Shown here: piece after piece, positions 39,962 to 47,987 of the stretch
Position numbering within the stretch: the stretch's first letter is position 1
Layout of the letters: every line of letters begins with the position of its first letter
Notes under the pieces: model-generated
Told to the model about the DNA's origin: nothing
Database searches by the model: none
What the model saw: the letters and a program-made list of their open reading frames with translations, nothing else
Made by a program: the position numbers and the translations under genes
Source of the DNA: Leifsonia virtsii
GTDB lineage: Bacteria; Actinomycetota; Actinomycetes; Actinomycetales; Microbacteriaceae
Assembly (NCBI RefSeq): GCF_030433675.1
Contig: NZ_JAROCB010000008.1
Span: forward strand, 1 to 49,675
Length of the DNA stretch: 49,675 nucleotides
Direction: 5' to 3'

Positions 39962-40270
39962 TCACCCTCCTGCGATGGTGCCGATCCACGCGGCACCCGC
40001 ACCGATCACGATCGCGCCGGCCATCGGCCAGAGAATCTTCGGGAGGGCGTCGTGGCCCTCGCCGCGGCGGAAGCTGACCGCGATCAGGATGCCGCCAACG
40101 ATGATCGAGCCGCCGACCACCGCGTACCCGATCCACTTCAACCACGCCATGATCGTGGTGATGCCGCCCGTGCCGGGCGGCTGCTGCGGGTTCGGGTTCG
40201 GAATGTCGACCGCCGGGACATGCGCCAGGAAGTCGTTCGCCGCGGTCAGGATGGTGTGCAGCGTGCTCAT
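39962..40270 (-). CDS. VirB2/TrbC-like pilin
   Basis: This 102-aa protein has two membrane helices in the C-terminal two thirds (MAWLKWIGYAVVGGSIIVGGILIAVSF and ILWPMAGAIVIGAGAAWIGTIAG) joined by a short charged loop RRGEGHDALPK. The size and helix-turn-helix layout are those of VirB2-class conjugation pilins. It overlaps the DUF6668 gene by four bases. Confidence 0.75.
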   Translation of the reverse strand: MSTLHTILTAANDFLAHVPAVDIPNPNPQQPPGTGGITTIMAWLKWIGYAVVGGSIIVGGILIAVSFRRGEGHDALPKILWPMAGAIVIGAGAAWIGTIAGG

Positions 40271-40899
40271 CGCTGTTCCTTTCGGTAGGTGGTGCCCGTT
40301 GCACCGGGTGTGACCAGCGCGCTCAGCTCATCGACGAGTCGATGAACCTCCCGCGGAGCATCCGCAAGAGCCGGCGGCTCCCCCAGACGCCACGATTCGA
40401 CCCACGGCACGTTCCACGTGCGCGGGACACCGCCGCCGACCACCTGGGCCAGGTCGCGCAGCGGGCGCGGCAGCCGGCCGGGGGCATCAGCGACGAGAAC
40501 GAGGCCGAGCAGTTCCACGTGCGGAACGAGGCCGGCCGCCCATTGCGTTGCGGCCGCCTGGGCGGCACGCAGCCCATAAGCGTGGGAGCGGGCGACGAGA
40601 ACGACACGCGCCGGCATCCCCGCTGGGGGACGCGGCCAACCGTGATCGGCAGCAAGCCAGTCAGGCACGAGCGCGGCCAAGCTCGACTCACCAGAACCAC
40701 CGTGCGCTCCGAGCCACCACAGGGGCGCTGTCTGCGGGCGATCGTACGTCGGCAGCTGGTCGACGCGATCCGGGGCCGGAACCCCACGCTGAGGCCCGAC
40801 CGGGCCTGTGGGCGGCGCAACAGACGGTGCGCTGGTCGTTGGAGATGCCGGCTCAGGGTCAGTGGGTCGGGATATCCATGGATTAATGCCGTCGCTCAC
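40267..40899 (-). CDS. DUF6668-like protein with degenerate P-loop
   Basis: GTG at 40899 gives 210 aa. After a Pro-rich start, LWWLGAHGGSGESSLAALVP (about 60-79) resembles a ParA/MinD nucleotide loop in which the Lys-Thr is replaced by Glu-Ser. VVLVARSHAYGLRAAQAAATQWAAGL and LLGLVLVADAPGRLP continue the fold. I associate this with DUF6668 of actinobacterial transfer operons. It starts the minus-strand transfer operon, divergent from the HTH gene at 41041. Confidence 0.72.
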   Translation of the reverse strand: MSDGINPWISRPTDPEPASPTTSAPSVAPPTGPVGPQRGVPAPDRVDQLPTYDRPQTAPLWWLGAHGGSGESSLAALVPDWLAADHGWPRPPAGMPARVVLVARSHAYGLRAAQAAATQWAAGLVPHVELLGLVLVADAPGRLPRPLRDLAQVVGGGVPRTWNVPWVESWRLGEPPALADAPREVHRLVDELSALVTPGATGTTYRKEQR

Positions 40900-40970
40900 C
40901 GTTCCCCCCTCGATAATTGTGTTCGACGTCGCTAACGCGACAAGAATACTCGATCGTTCTACTGGGAGCA

Positions 40971-41014
40971 ACAGCATGCTACAGGGATACACACGCATAA
41001 ACAGCGTGCAACAG
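40971..41014. promoter_or_regulatory. Two direct repeats between the divergent transfer operons
   Basis: ACAGCATGCTACAG (40971-40984) and ACAGCGTGCAACAG (41001-41014) differ at two positions and are 30 bases apart, about three helical turns. They lie in the only gap (40900-41040) between the two transfer operons. TTTACACT just before the ATG at 41041 could give a leaderless message. The HTH protein encoded next is the obvious candidate binder. Confidence 0.55.
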
Positions 41015-41040
41015 AGCCACTTTTCGTTTACACTGTCTGC

Positions 41041-41316
41041 ATGCGCTTGCGGCTTCCGGTGTTCCCCGTGACGTCAGGGCTTGATGCGCTGTTCAAGGGG
41101 CGCAAGGAGACACTGACCGTCCCAGAGGTTGCAGAGATGCTGGGCCTCACGAAGCCCGGCGTCTACAAGTGGCTCAAAGACGGAGTGATCCCCGGCTACA
41201 AGCTCGGAGCTACATGGTTCATCCTGCGGGATGAACTAAAGGAAGCTCTAGAGCAGGGGGCGAACTCACGGCGGACACAGCCGCCAGCGCGGGGTGAGGA
41301 GCACGAGGAGGGGTAA
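41041..41316 (+). CDS. Excisionase-like HTH regulator of the transfer genes
   Basis: This 91-aa protein has a MerR-type HTH (ETLTVPEVAEMLGLTKPGVYKWLKDGVIPGYKLGATWFILRDELKEALEQG). It lacks a recombinase or effector domain. As the first gene of the + operon, facing the minus operon across the direct repeats, it likely represses both. The stop overlaps the following lipoprotein start. Confidence 0.78.
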   Translation: MRLRLPVFPVTSGLDALFKGRKETLTVPEVAEMLGLTKPGVYKWLKDGVIPGYKLGATWFILRDELKEALEQGANSRRTQPPARGEEHEEG

Positions 41317-41870
41317 TGGGGGGAAAGCGCACGCTCGGTCTAGCCGGCGTCGTCTTGGTCACGGTTGCGCTGGCCGGATGCGCCGGTAACAGCGAACAGC
41401 GACCGACCGAGAGCCCTTCCCCCACACCCTCCGGTGTCTCCATCCCGGACCTGAACACGTTCACACCGGCTCCCCCCGGCACCCAGCTCGACGACGAGTC
41501 CGGCGGCGGAACCGTCAACCCGAACCCGGCACCCGCCTGGGACGCCACGCAGCGCAGTAGCGCCGTTGCCGCGGCCGAGAAGGCGCTCACGGCGTTCGCG
41601 CGCCCGGACCTCAGTTCCACTGAGTGGTGGGCGGCCCTGTCGCCGCTCCTGACGCCGCAGGCGCAGCAGGACTACCAGTCCGTCGACCCCGCCAACATCC
41701 CGGCGCACAAGCTCACCGGCAACGGGACCATCGTCGACGACAGCAGCACCTACGCCGTCTCGGTGGACGTTCCCACCGACGCCGGCACCTACACGATCAT
41801 CCTCACGCGACGCGACGGCGCGTCGCCCTGGCTCGCCAGCCGATTCACCCCTCCGGCAGGGACACACTGA
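41316..41870 (+). CDS. Transfer-region lipoprotein
   Basis: The 184-aa product has a lipoprotein signal ending LAGC (Cys about residue 22), a Pro/Ser/Thr linker and a C-terminal domain (TAFARPDLSSTEWWAALSPLLTPQAQQDY, then YAVSVDVPTDAGTYTIILTRRDGASPWLASRF) with an NTF2-like ending similar to the VirB8-like protein. It is probably an outer-face part of the secretion system. The exact family is not certain. Confidence 0.7.
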   Translation: MGGKRTLGLAGVVLVTVALAGCAGNSEQRPTESPSPTPSGVSIPDLNTFTPAPPGTQLDDESGGGTVNPNPAPAWDATQRSSAVAAAEKALTAFARPDLSSTEWWAALSPLLTPQAQQDYQSVDPANIPAHKLTGNGTIVDDSSTYAVSVDVPTDAGTYTIILTRRDGASPWLASRFTPPAGTH

Positions 41871-41872
41871 CG

Positions 41873-42931
41873 ATGGATCGCAAGTCTGGGGGGCTCGTAG
41901 CGATCATCACCGTGCCCGTGCTGATCCTCGCCACGGTGTTCGGGATGCTGCTACTCACGTCGTCGGCGTCCGCGAGCTGCAACCCCACCGGGAACAGTGC
42001 TGCCGCGGTCACCATCGACCCCAAGACGGTGCCCGCCACCACGATCAGCGGCTACGGGCACGACCAGCTCGTGAACGCCGCGTACGTGATCCAGGCCGGC
42101 AAGGATCTCAACCTCAGCTCCCGCGACCAGACCATCGGCGTCATGACGGCGATGGGCGAATCCGGTCTGCGTGTGCTCAACTACGGCGACGCTGTAGGGC
42201 CGGACAGCCGCGGCCTGTTCCAGCAGCGCGCGAACGGGGCATGGGGGTCGCTCAGCGACCGCATGGACCCCTACATCAGCGCAACGAACTTCTTCAAGAA
42301 GCTGGCCACGATCACCGACCGCGACTCCCTCGCGCCCACGATCGCCGCGCACAAGGTCCAGGTCAACGCGGACCCGTACTACTACGCCAAGTACTGGGAC
42401 GCCGCCGTGGCCGTCGTCGAAGGGCTCACCGGAGCCAAGCTCGGCCTGAGCACCGGCACCGGCAACCAGGTCTGCTCCGGGGTCGGCACCGGCACCGGTA
42501 CCGTCAGCGCTCAGGGCTGGGCGCTTCCGGCCGCCGGCCCCATCAGCGATCCCTTCGGGATGCGCGTGAACCCGATCAGCGGCGTGTACAAGCTCCACGC
42601 CGGCGTCGATATCGCCGGTGGCTGTGACTCCCCCATCTACGCCGCCCAGACCGGCACCGTCATCGCCACCGGCTTCGGCGTCGGCTACGGCTCCAACGGC
42701 ACGATCGTGATCGACCACGGCGGCGGCGTGCAGACGGTCTACCTGCACATGTACGCCTCCGGCATCCTCGTCCAGGACGGCCAGAAGGTCACCGCAGGGC
42801 AGCAGATCGCCCGTATCGGCTCCTCTGGTGACTCCACCGGCTGTCACCTCCACTTTCAAGTGATGATCAACGGCTCCCCCACCGATCCCGTGGCCTTCAT
42901 GAAGACCGTGGGAATCACCATCGGCGGATGA
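41873..42931 (+). CDS. VirB1-like transglycosylase fused to M23 peptidase
   Basis: The ATG at 41873, three bases after the lipoprotein stop, gives 352 aa. After one membrane helix (about 8-32), a lytic transglycosylase-like domain shows GVMTAMGESGLRVLNYGD and GPDSRGLFQQR with the expected catalytic Glu. The C-terminal M23 domain has HAGVDIAG and HLHFQV zinc motifs. It opens the cell wall for channel assembly by cutting both glycan and peptide bonds. Confidence 0.88.
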   Translation: MDRKSGGLVAIITVPVLILATVFGMLLLTSSASASCNPTGNSAAAVTIDPKTVPATTISGYGHDQLVNAAYVIQAGKDLNLSSRDQTIGVMTAMGESGLRVLNYGDAVGPDSRGLFQQRANGAWGSLSDRMDPYISATNFFKKLATITDRDSLAPTIAAHKVQVNADPYYYAKYWDAAVAVVEGLTGAKLGLSTGTGNQVCSGVGTGTGTVSAQGWALPAAGPISDPFGMRVNPISGVYKLHAGVDIAGGCDSPIYAAQTGTVIATGFGVGYGSNGTIVIDHGGGVQTVYLHMYASGILVQDGQKVTAGQQIARIGSSGDSTGCHLHFQVMINGSPTDPVAFMKTVGITIGG

Positions 42932-42951
42932 GCGGAAGGAGAAACACCCAC

Positions 42952-44283
42952 ATGAGCACGACAACGGAAGCAGCCGCCTGGCCCCGCGCCACCGCGACCC
43001 TCAACGAGGACGGCACCGCCCAGGTATCCATCGGTGGCACCGTCACGGAGGTTGCCGCAGGCGACGTCGACGAGGCGCGCGCTCAGGTCGTCGCGATCGT
43101 CGCGGCCCGCGCCGAACAGCTAGGCCGGCCGCTGCACGTCCTCACCCGTGACCCCGCCGGGGAATGGCCGCTGATCATCCACCCGGACCAGACCGTGACC
43201 GAGGACGACAGCCGCGAAGCACGACCGCAGGCCCCTGAGCCCGCTGCGGAACCTGCCCCCCAGCAGGCGGAGGCCGACGAGACCGGCGCGGCGTCGGCCG
43301 GCCCCGGCTCATGGGTCACCGCCACGGCCGCCGCGGCGCCGAGGGCAGACCTTCCGACACGTCGAGCCATGCGCCAGTCGTTCCTGGTGCGGGAACAGAT
43401 CGAGGAGCCGGCCACCACCGGGTGGCGCGGCCTGGCAACGCGCGCCGGCATCCGCATGAGCCCCAGCGAGGAGGAGCGCGCAGAGCGCGCCGACGTGCTC
43501 GCCGTCTCCCAGCACTGGCCCGGCCCGCGCACGATCGCGATCGTCAACGGCAAGGGCGGCGCTGGCAAGACCCCCAGCACGGTCCTCCTCTCAGGCGTGT
43601 TCGCCCGCTACGGCGGCGCAGGCGTGCTCGCCTGGGACAACAACCAGACCCGCGGCACGCTCGGCTGGCGGACCGAGCAGGGGCCGCACGAGTCGACGTT
43701 GCTCGAGTTGTTGCCCCAGGTCGATCGGCTCCTGAGCACCAGCGCCCAGTCCGCCGACCTCGCCCACTACGTGCACCACCAGACCCGCGACCGTTTCGAC
43801 GTTCTCCGGTCCAAGCCGATGGCGCTCGCCCAAGAGCAGCGCATCGAGCCCGAGGACGTCGACGCCATCCACGCCGTCGCCAGCAAGTACTACCGGCTGA
43901 TCTTCATCGACTCCGGCAACGACGAGTCCGATCCGATGTGGCGGCGGATGATCGATCACGCCGACCAGCTCGTGGTGGCCACCACCACCCGCGACGACCA
44001 CGCCGAGGCCGGCGCGCTTCTCCTGGAAGCGCTGGCCGACCGCGACGAGCGATCCGCTCGGCTGGCCGACAACGCCGTGGTGATCGTCACGCAGGCCGAC
44101 CCCAAGGCCACCCCGGCCGACATGCAGCGCGTCGCCGCCGGCTACCGCGACATCACTCGCGAAGCCGTCACGATCCCCTTCGACCAGGCAATGGTCGACG
44201 GCGTGCTGCACTACGGCGCTCTGCGACCCTCGACGCAACGGGCGTGGCTGGCCGCCGCGGCCGCCGTCGCCCGCGGGCTATGA
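42952..44283 (+). CDS. MinD/ParA-like ATPase of the transfer operon
   Basis: ATG at 42952 after GGAAGGAG gives 443 aa. The first 190 residues are a separate acidic region; then NGKGGAGKTP (199-208), a deviant Walker A with Pro after the Lys-Thr, AWDNNQTRGTLGWR and LIFIDSGNDESDPMWRR. The fold is ParA/MinD-like. It is distinct from the ParA at 1721 and probably positions the secretion machinery. It overlaps the FHA gene by four bases. Confidence 0.82.
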   Translation: MSTTTEAAAWPRATATLNEDGTAQVSIGGTVTEVAAGDVDEARAQVVAIVAARAEQLGRPLHVLTRDPAGEWPLIIHPDQTVTEDDSREARPQAPEPAAEPAPQQAEADETGAASAGPGSWVTATAAAAPRADLPTRRAMRQSFLVREQIEEPATTGWRGLATRAGIRMSPSEEERAERADVLAVSQHWPGPRTIAIVNGKGGAGKTPSTVLLSGVFARYGGAGVLAWDNNQTRGTLGWRTEQGPHESTLLELLPQVDRLLSTSAQSADLAHYVHHQTRDRFDVLRSKPMALAQEQRIEPEDVDAIHAVASKYYRLIFIDSGNDESDPMWRRMIDHADQLVVATTTRDDHAEAGALLLEALADRDERSARLADNAVVIVTQADPKATPADMQRVAAGYRDITREAVTIPFDQAMVDGVLHYGALRPSTQRAWLAAAAAVARGL

Positions 44284-45194
44284 GCGCCACACAGGCCCTC
44301 CGCGCATCAGAAGCCGTCGCGGACTGGCCCAAAGTCGTCGCCAGCATCCACGGCCCCAGCGACCAGCTCACAGATGCTCCACCGACGTACATCGGCAGCA
44401 TCACGATCAACGGCACTGAGCGGCCCTGCGAAGCCACCAGCGTCGAGGAGCTGCGAACCGGCATGATCGCCCGATGCGTAGCGATCGCCATCCGCTTGCA
44501 CCGGCCGGTGCGCCTCACCGTCAAGGACAGCAGCCAGACATGGACGCTCGGGGTTCGGCCCGAGGGCATCGTGCAGCTCCTCGATGCCGCCGGCACGATC
44601 CCGCCGGCAGACGGGCTCACCGTCCACGAGGGACGCTGCCGCATCTGCCGGCGACTCCAACCCGTCACCGAGGCCGTGTGCGTCCAGTGCAAGACGCCCG
44701 AGCCTCACCGCGTGGAAGCCGACCCCATCGACGTCAAGGCCGTCGTCCCCGACGCCGCGACCACCGTCGAGGAGCTGCCCTTCGTGCGCGCCGTGGTGGT
44801 CCCCGTCGAGGAGCTGGACCACACGGTCATGGCCAAGCCCACTCCCCCGGCCAACACGCGGCCGCGCCTGCGCCTGCGCTTCACCACCCAGGAGTCGGTC
44901 GACACCAGCGAGAGCGTCGTGCTCGGCCGCCATCCCATCGCCGTAGGCGATCGCAAGCCGATCGCCGTCGAGAGCCCCGAGCGGATGCTCTCACGCACCC
45001 ACGCCCTCATCGACGTCGACGACGAGGGCCGCATCGTCGTCACCGACTACCACAGCGGCAACGGCATCGAGACGCAGACCGACCCACCCCGCCGGTTCGA
45101 GCCAGGCGTGCCCTACACGATCGAACCCGGCACCAGCCTGCGCATGGGCGACGTCGTATGCACGATCGAGGTCACGCCATCGGAGGCGAAGTGA
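44280..45194 (+). CDS. FHA-domain protein with zinc ribbon
   Basis: This 304-aa protein has a first domain of unknown fold, a four-Cys motif (CRICRRL...CVQCKTP, about residues 118-140) and a C-terminal FHA domain (VVLGRHP, RMLSRTHALIDVD, VTDYHSGNGIE). FHA domains bind phosphothreonine, so the protein may link transfer to Ser/Thr kinase signalling of the host. It is coupled to the MinD-like gene before it and to the small RHH gene after it. Confidence 0.82.
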   Translation: MSATQALRASEAVADWPKVVASIHGPSDQLTDAPPTYIGSITINGTERPCEATSVEELRTGMIARCVAIAIRLHRPVRLTVKDSSQTWTLGVRPEGIVQLLDAAGTIPPADGLTVHEGRCRICRRLQPVTEAVCVQCKTPEPHRVEADPIDVKAVVPDAATTVEELPFVRAVVVPVEELDHTVMAKPTPPANTRPRLRLRFTTQESVDTSESVVLGRHPIAVGDRKPIAVESPERMLSRTHALIDVDDEGRIVVTDYHSGNGIETQTDPPRRFEPGVPYTIEPGTSLRMGDVVCTIEVTPSEAK

Positions 45195-45487
45195 TGCAAC
45201 ACGCCCGCGTGGCCTACCAGAATCAGTTTCTTAACGCCCCTAGGCTCACGAACATGACAGCGCAGCGATACCGTGGCGGCCGCCACAGCAAAGGCGACCG
45301 TCAGGCCCTCATCTCGCGTGTAGCTAACCCTCTCGGAGAGGCCGTCCGCGAAGAAGCGGAGGCCCGAGGAATGAGCGTCAACGATTACATCGCGTCCTTG
45401 CTCGCGCGCGAAGTCGGCATGCCCGAATACGCGCCCGCGCTCCCCCCACGTCACGAATACGAGGAGCTGCCCATCACAGCGGCTTAA
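45194..45487 (+). CDS. Small RHH-like DNA-binding protein
   Basis: ATG at 45194 overlaps the FHA stop (TGATG), giving 97 aa; an internal ATG at 45254 is also possible. The core (ISRVANPLGEAVREEAEARGMSVNDYIASLLAREVG) is a strand and two helices like Arc/MetJ repressors. It could bind the TAAYAGTACTRTTA palindromes or the operon's own control region. A hairpin terminator follows at once. Confidence 0.65.
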   Translation: MQHARVAYQNQFLNAPRLTNMTAQRYRGGRHSKGDRQALISRVANPLGEAVREEAEARGMSVNDYIASLLAREVGMPEYAPALPPRHEYEELPITAA

Positions 45488-45494
45488 CGAGCAA

Positions 45495-45520
45495 GCCCCC
45501 GCCTCTTGCGAGACGGGGGC
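45495..45520 (+). terminator. Hairpin terminator of the plus transfer operon
   Basis: Arms GCCCCCG (45495-45501) and CGGGGGC (45514-45520) with an inner TCT-TGCG-AGA pair lie 8 bases after the stop of the RHH gene. There is no T-run. Confidence 0.75.
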
Positions 45521-45543
45521 CGAAGCTAAGTGCCTGATCTGGA

Positions 45544-45595
45544 CTGTTTGGCGACGGAAACAGATCAAGCGATGTGAGGAACCGGTTTGGCGACC
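45544..45595. repeat. Short repeats upstream of the replication gene
   Basis: CTGTTT-N8-AAACAG (45544-45563) is an inverted repeat, and GTTTGGCGAC occurs twice directly (45546-45555 and 45586-45595), 40 bases apart. They lie 26 bases before the replication protein start and may be an operator or part of the origin. No longer iteron array is visible. Confidence 0.5.
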
Positions 45596-45620
45596 GGGGC
45601 CTGTTTGTGTCAACCACTAC

Positions 45621-47621
45621 GTGAAAGACGGTGCCATCATAACCCTCGCGACGGATTATGCATATTCCGGCGCTCCTGGCGCGTCGTGGATACTCACCGC
45701 GGCCATCAGCCCTCGGCCGAGCGTGCGCGTCGCTGTCGTCGACGCCTACGGCGACGTTCAGAACCGCTACCCCTCGCACCGCCGCGTCGACGGCAAGGAG
45801 CCCACGCGCCCGTGGGCGATGTACCTGGCCGACGCCAGCGGACGCTTCCGCTTCCTTGGCTTCGACCTCGACGCCAAGACGCCCGGTGCCGCGGCCGCGG
45901 CAGCTCGTGACGCTGACGTGATCGCCGGCCTCCTCACGGACGCCGGCATTCAGCACGTAGTCTGCGAGTCCGGCCCCTCACACGGCCGCCACGTCTGGGC
46001 CGCTCTCTCCGAGAGCGTCGACGCAGGCACGATCGCCACCCTCGCGCACTTCCTGCGCAACGTGTGCCCAACACTCGACATCGTTCCCCTGACGAACCCG
46101 CAGACCGGTTGCCTGCGCCCGCCAGGTGCCCCGCACCGCCACGGCGGCCGCTCGACGGTGCTGCGCGGCGACCTCGGGATGCTCACCACCCCCACGACCA
46201 CGGCCGCGCAGGTGCGTGGCCTGGTCGAGGCCCTGGCCAAGCTCAGTAACGGCGCTGAGCCCGCAGGGCGTATCGACCCCAAGCGCCCGATCCCCGTCGA
46301 CGAGCACGGCCGCCTGTACCTCCCCGGCCCGCGCCGCGAGCTCACCGCACGCAGCGCCGCCGCACTGCGCGAGGACGCTGCCTCTGGCGACGCCTCCGCA
46401 GTACTCTGGCGCATCCTCGTCGGCGCCGCGGCCGCCAGATGGCGTCACGCCGACGTCGCTGCGCTCGTCGACGACGCACCGGGCCTAGAGCACGTCCGGT
46501 CCTACCGCGATCGCCTACAGCGCCGCCCTCGCGGCCGCGGCGGAGCCGCACACGTCCTCCGCCGGCAATGGGACAAGGCCGTACGGTTCGTGGCCACCAC
46601 AGACCGGCAGGTCGGAGACGACCCCACCTTCGACGCCCGCGCCGACGCGATCGCCGCCCACGTCCGCCACGTCCAGGCGCGAGCGGACGCATCTGCCGGC
46701 CGCTGGGCCCACCGAGGAGGCCCAGCCGACCGCCGCGTGCTCGACGTCCTGTGCATGCTCGCCCTGAAAGCCCTCAGCGCCTCTCTAGAGGCCGATACCC
46801 GCCGCCTCGCCCTGTTTGCCGGGATCGGCCGGGAGACGGCCAGGACGGCGCTCCTACGGCTCGCCGCGGACGGGTGGGTCGCCCAGACCCGCGCTGCCGA
46901 TGGTCCACATGGTGCGCACTGGACCATCGACCCTCAATCGGTTATCCCCAGCTCTGCATCTACAAGTCGGTCACAAGCGGACCCGCGCCCCGCAGGGGCA
47001 GGGTCCGCAGAACGATCCACCCTCCTGGCTACCCTGACCCAGAGAACCCGGGACGCTGCCCACGACCTCTTCACGCTGGGACCGGGGCTCGGCTTCCACG
47101 CGGGGAACATGTACGCCCGCACCACAACGGATCCTCAACCCGTCGACGCGCTCGCTCGTTCCGCAGGATGCACCGTCAACCAGGTGCGGCCGGCCCTCGA
47201 TCGGCTCACCCGTGCCGGCGTCCTCGTCCTCACCCGCCACGGATGGCGACGGCGATCGGTGGATTACCGTCGAGCCGCCGCCGTGCAGCTCGACGTCGAC
47301 GGCCGACTGCAGGCGCGCGCAGCCCGCTACACGGTCGAGCGCGAGCTGTGGGCGTGGTGGCAGGCCGAGGAGACGTGGATGCGCGCCCCACGCCGCACCC
47401 ACCCGAGCCGCCGACCCGGACCCGGCCAGCTCGCACTCCTCCCCGACTTGGGAACAAACGCCTATGGCGCACACCCGCGGGACGCTAACGGTCGAGCCGA
47501 CTTCCGGATGGCACGTGCACTGCTGAGCGGCGCGGCTACGGCATCGACGGCGAGCAAAGGCCGCCGAGCGATCGCGCCCGATCCTGTCGACACGATGCTG
47601 GGAGACGAGCGGATCGCCTGA
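45621..47621 (+). CDS. Replication protein with primase-like (AEP) N-terminus
   Basis: The 666-aa protein starts at GTG 45621 without a clear ribosome site. The N-terminal part has motifs in the order of archaeo-eukaryotic primases: GFDLDAK (80-86), ESGPSHGRHVWAAL (116-129) and LRPPGAPHRHGG (165-176). Two helix-turn-helix regions follow (ARTALLRLAADGWV near 410 and VNQVRPALDRLTRAGVLVLTRHGW near 530). It probably starts plasmid replication by binding the origin and making primers. No separate helicase is encoded nearby. Confidence 0.75.
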   Translation: MKDGAIITLATDYAYSGAPGASWILTAAISPRPSVRVAVVDAYGDVQNRYPSHRRVDGKEPTRPWAMYLADASGRFRFLGFDLDAKTPGAAAAAARDADVIAGLLTDAGIQHVVCESGPSHGRHVWAALSESVDAGTIATLAHFLRNVCPTLDIVPLTNPQTGCLRPPGAPHRHGGRSTVLRGDLGMLTTPTTTAAQVRGLVEALAKLSNGAEPAGRIDPKRPIPVDEHGRLYLPGPRRELTARSAAALREDAASGDASAVLWRILVGAAAARWRHADVAALVDDAPGLEHVRSYRDRLQRRPRGRGGAAHVLRRQWDKAVRFVATTDRQVGDDPTFDARADAIAAHVRHVQARADASAGRWAHRGGPADRRVLDVLCMLALKALSASLEADTRRLALFAGIGRETARTALLRLAADGWVAQTRAADGPHGAHWTIDPQSVIPSSASTSRSQADPRPAGAGSAERSTLLATLTQRTRDAAHDLFTLGPGLGFHAGNMYARTTTDPQPVDALARSAGCTVNQVRPALDRLTRAGVLVLTRHGWRRRSVDYRRAAAVQLDVDGRLQARAARYTVERELWAWWQAEETWMRAPRRTHPSRRPGPGQLALLPDLGTNAYGAHPRDANGRADFRMARALLSGAATASTASKGRRAIAPDPVDTMLGDERIA

Positions 47622-47625
47622 GCGA

Positions 47626-47731
47626 GTCGGCCGCCGGCCGACACGAGGGCCGGCGCCCTCGCACTCCCCGCGACCCTGCGGGCCGTGAACGACGGCCGCA
47701 CGCGGCCGGCTGCTTCTCGCGCCTGCGGCGC
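47626..47731. repeat. Hairpin cluster after the replication gene
   Basis: Hairpins at 47626-47642 (7-bp arms), 47645-47660 (6-bp arms), 47681-47697 (6-bp arms) and 47719-47731 (5-bp arms with TGC loop, GCA on minus). The first can act as a terminator for the replication gene. They lead into element R2 as the tandem hairpins at 172-225 lead into R1. Confidence 0.55.
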
Positions 47732-47732
47732 T

Positions 47733-47932
47733 CGTTTTCTCGCCGTGAAGCCTGCGGCATTCTACGGGCCTCGTCGTCCGCGCAAGCGGCTGCGCCGCCG
47801 GCTCCTCCGAGACTTTTCGGCCGCGTCGCTGCGCTCCTCACATCGGCCGAAAACTCTCTCCCCCACCGCCCTGCGGGTTGCACTCCCTCCTCTGCCCTGA
47901 ATGGCACTTCGTGCCTTCACGGCAAGAAAACG
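47733..47932 (-). other. Structured element R2 (covaries with R1 at 250-443)
   Basis: An 18-bp outer stem (47733-47750 with 47915-47932) has one non-Watson-Crick pair that is C-A on + but G-T, a wobble, on minus. Inside are hairpin 47786-47790/47794-47798, stem 47814-47822/47845-47853 extended past one C-C mismatch, hairpin 47874-47882 region and hairpin 47903-47907/47911-47915. Identical blocks shared with R1 lie at 47751-47767 and 47866-47884. Each stem has a different sequence from R1 yet pairs fully. Loops on the minus strand are GNA. ArdC starts 55 bases after it. Confidence 0.75.
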
Positions 47933-47953
47933 TGGAGGGGGTCTGAGTGGCCC

Positions 47954-47967
47954 TAATAGTACTAATA
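47954..47967 (+). promoter_or_regulatory. Palindrome copy 5, upstream of ardC
   Basis: TAATAGTACTAATA differs from the perfect palindrome at one position. It lies 20 bases before the ardC start, after CCC, as in the other copies, and directly after element R2. Confidence 0.6.
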
Positions 47968-47987
47968 CCGTCACCGGAGGTAGCGAG

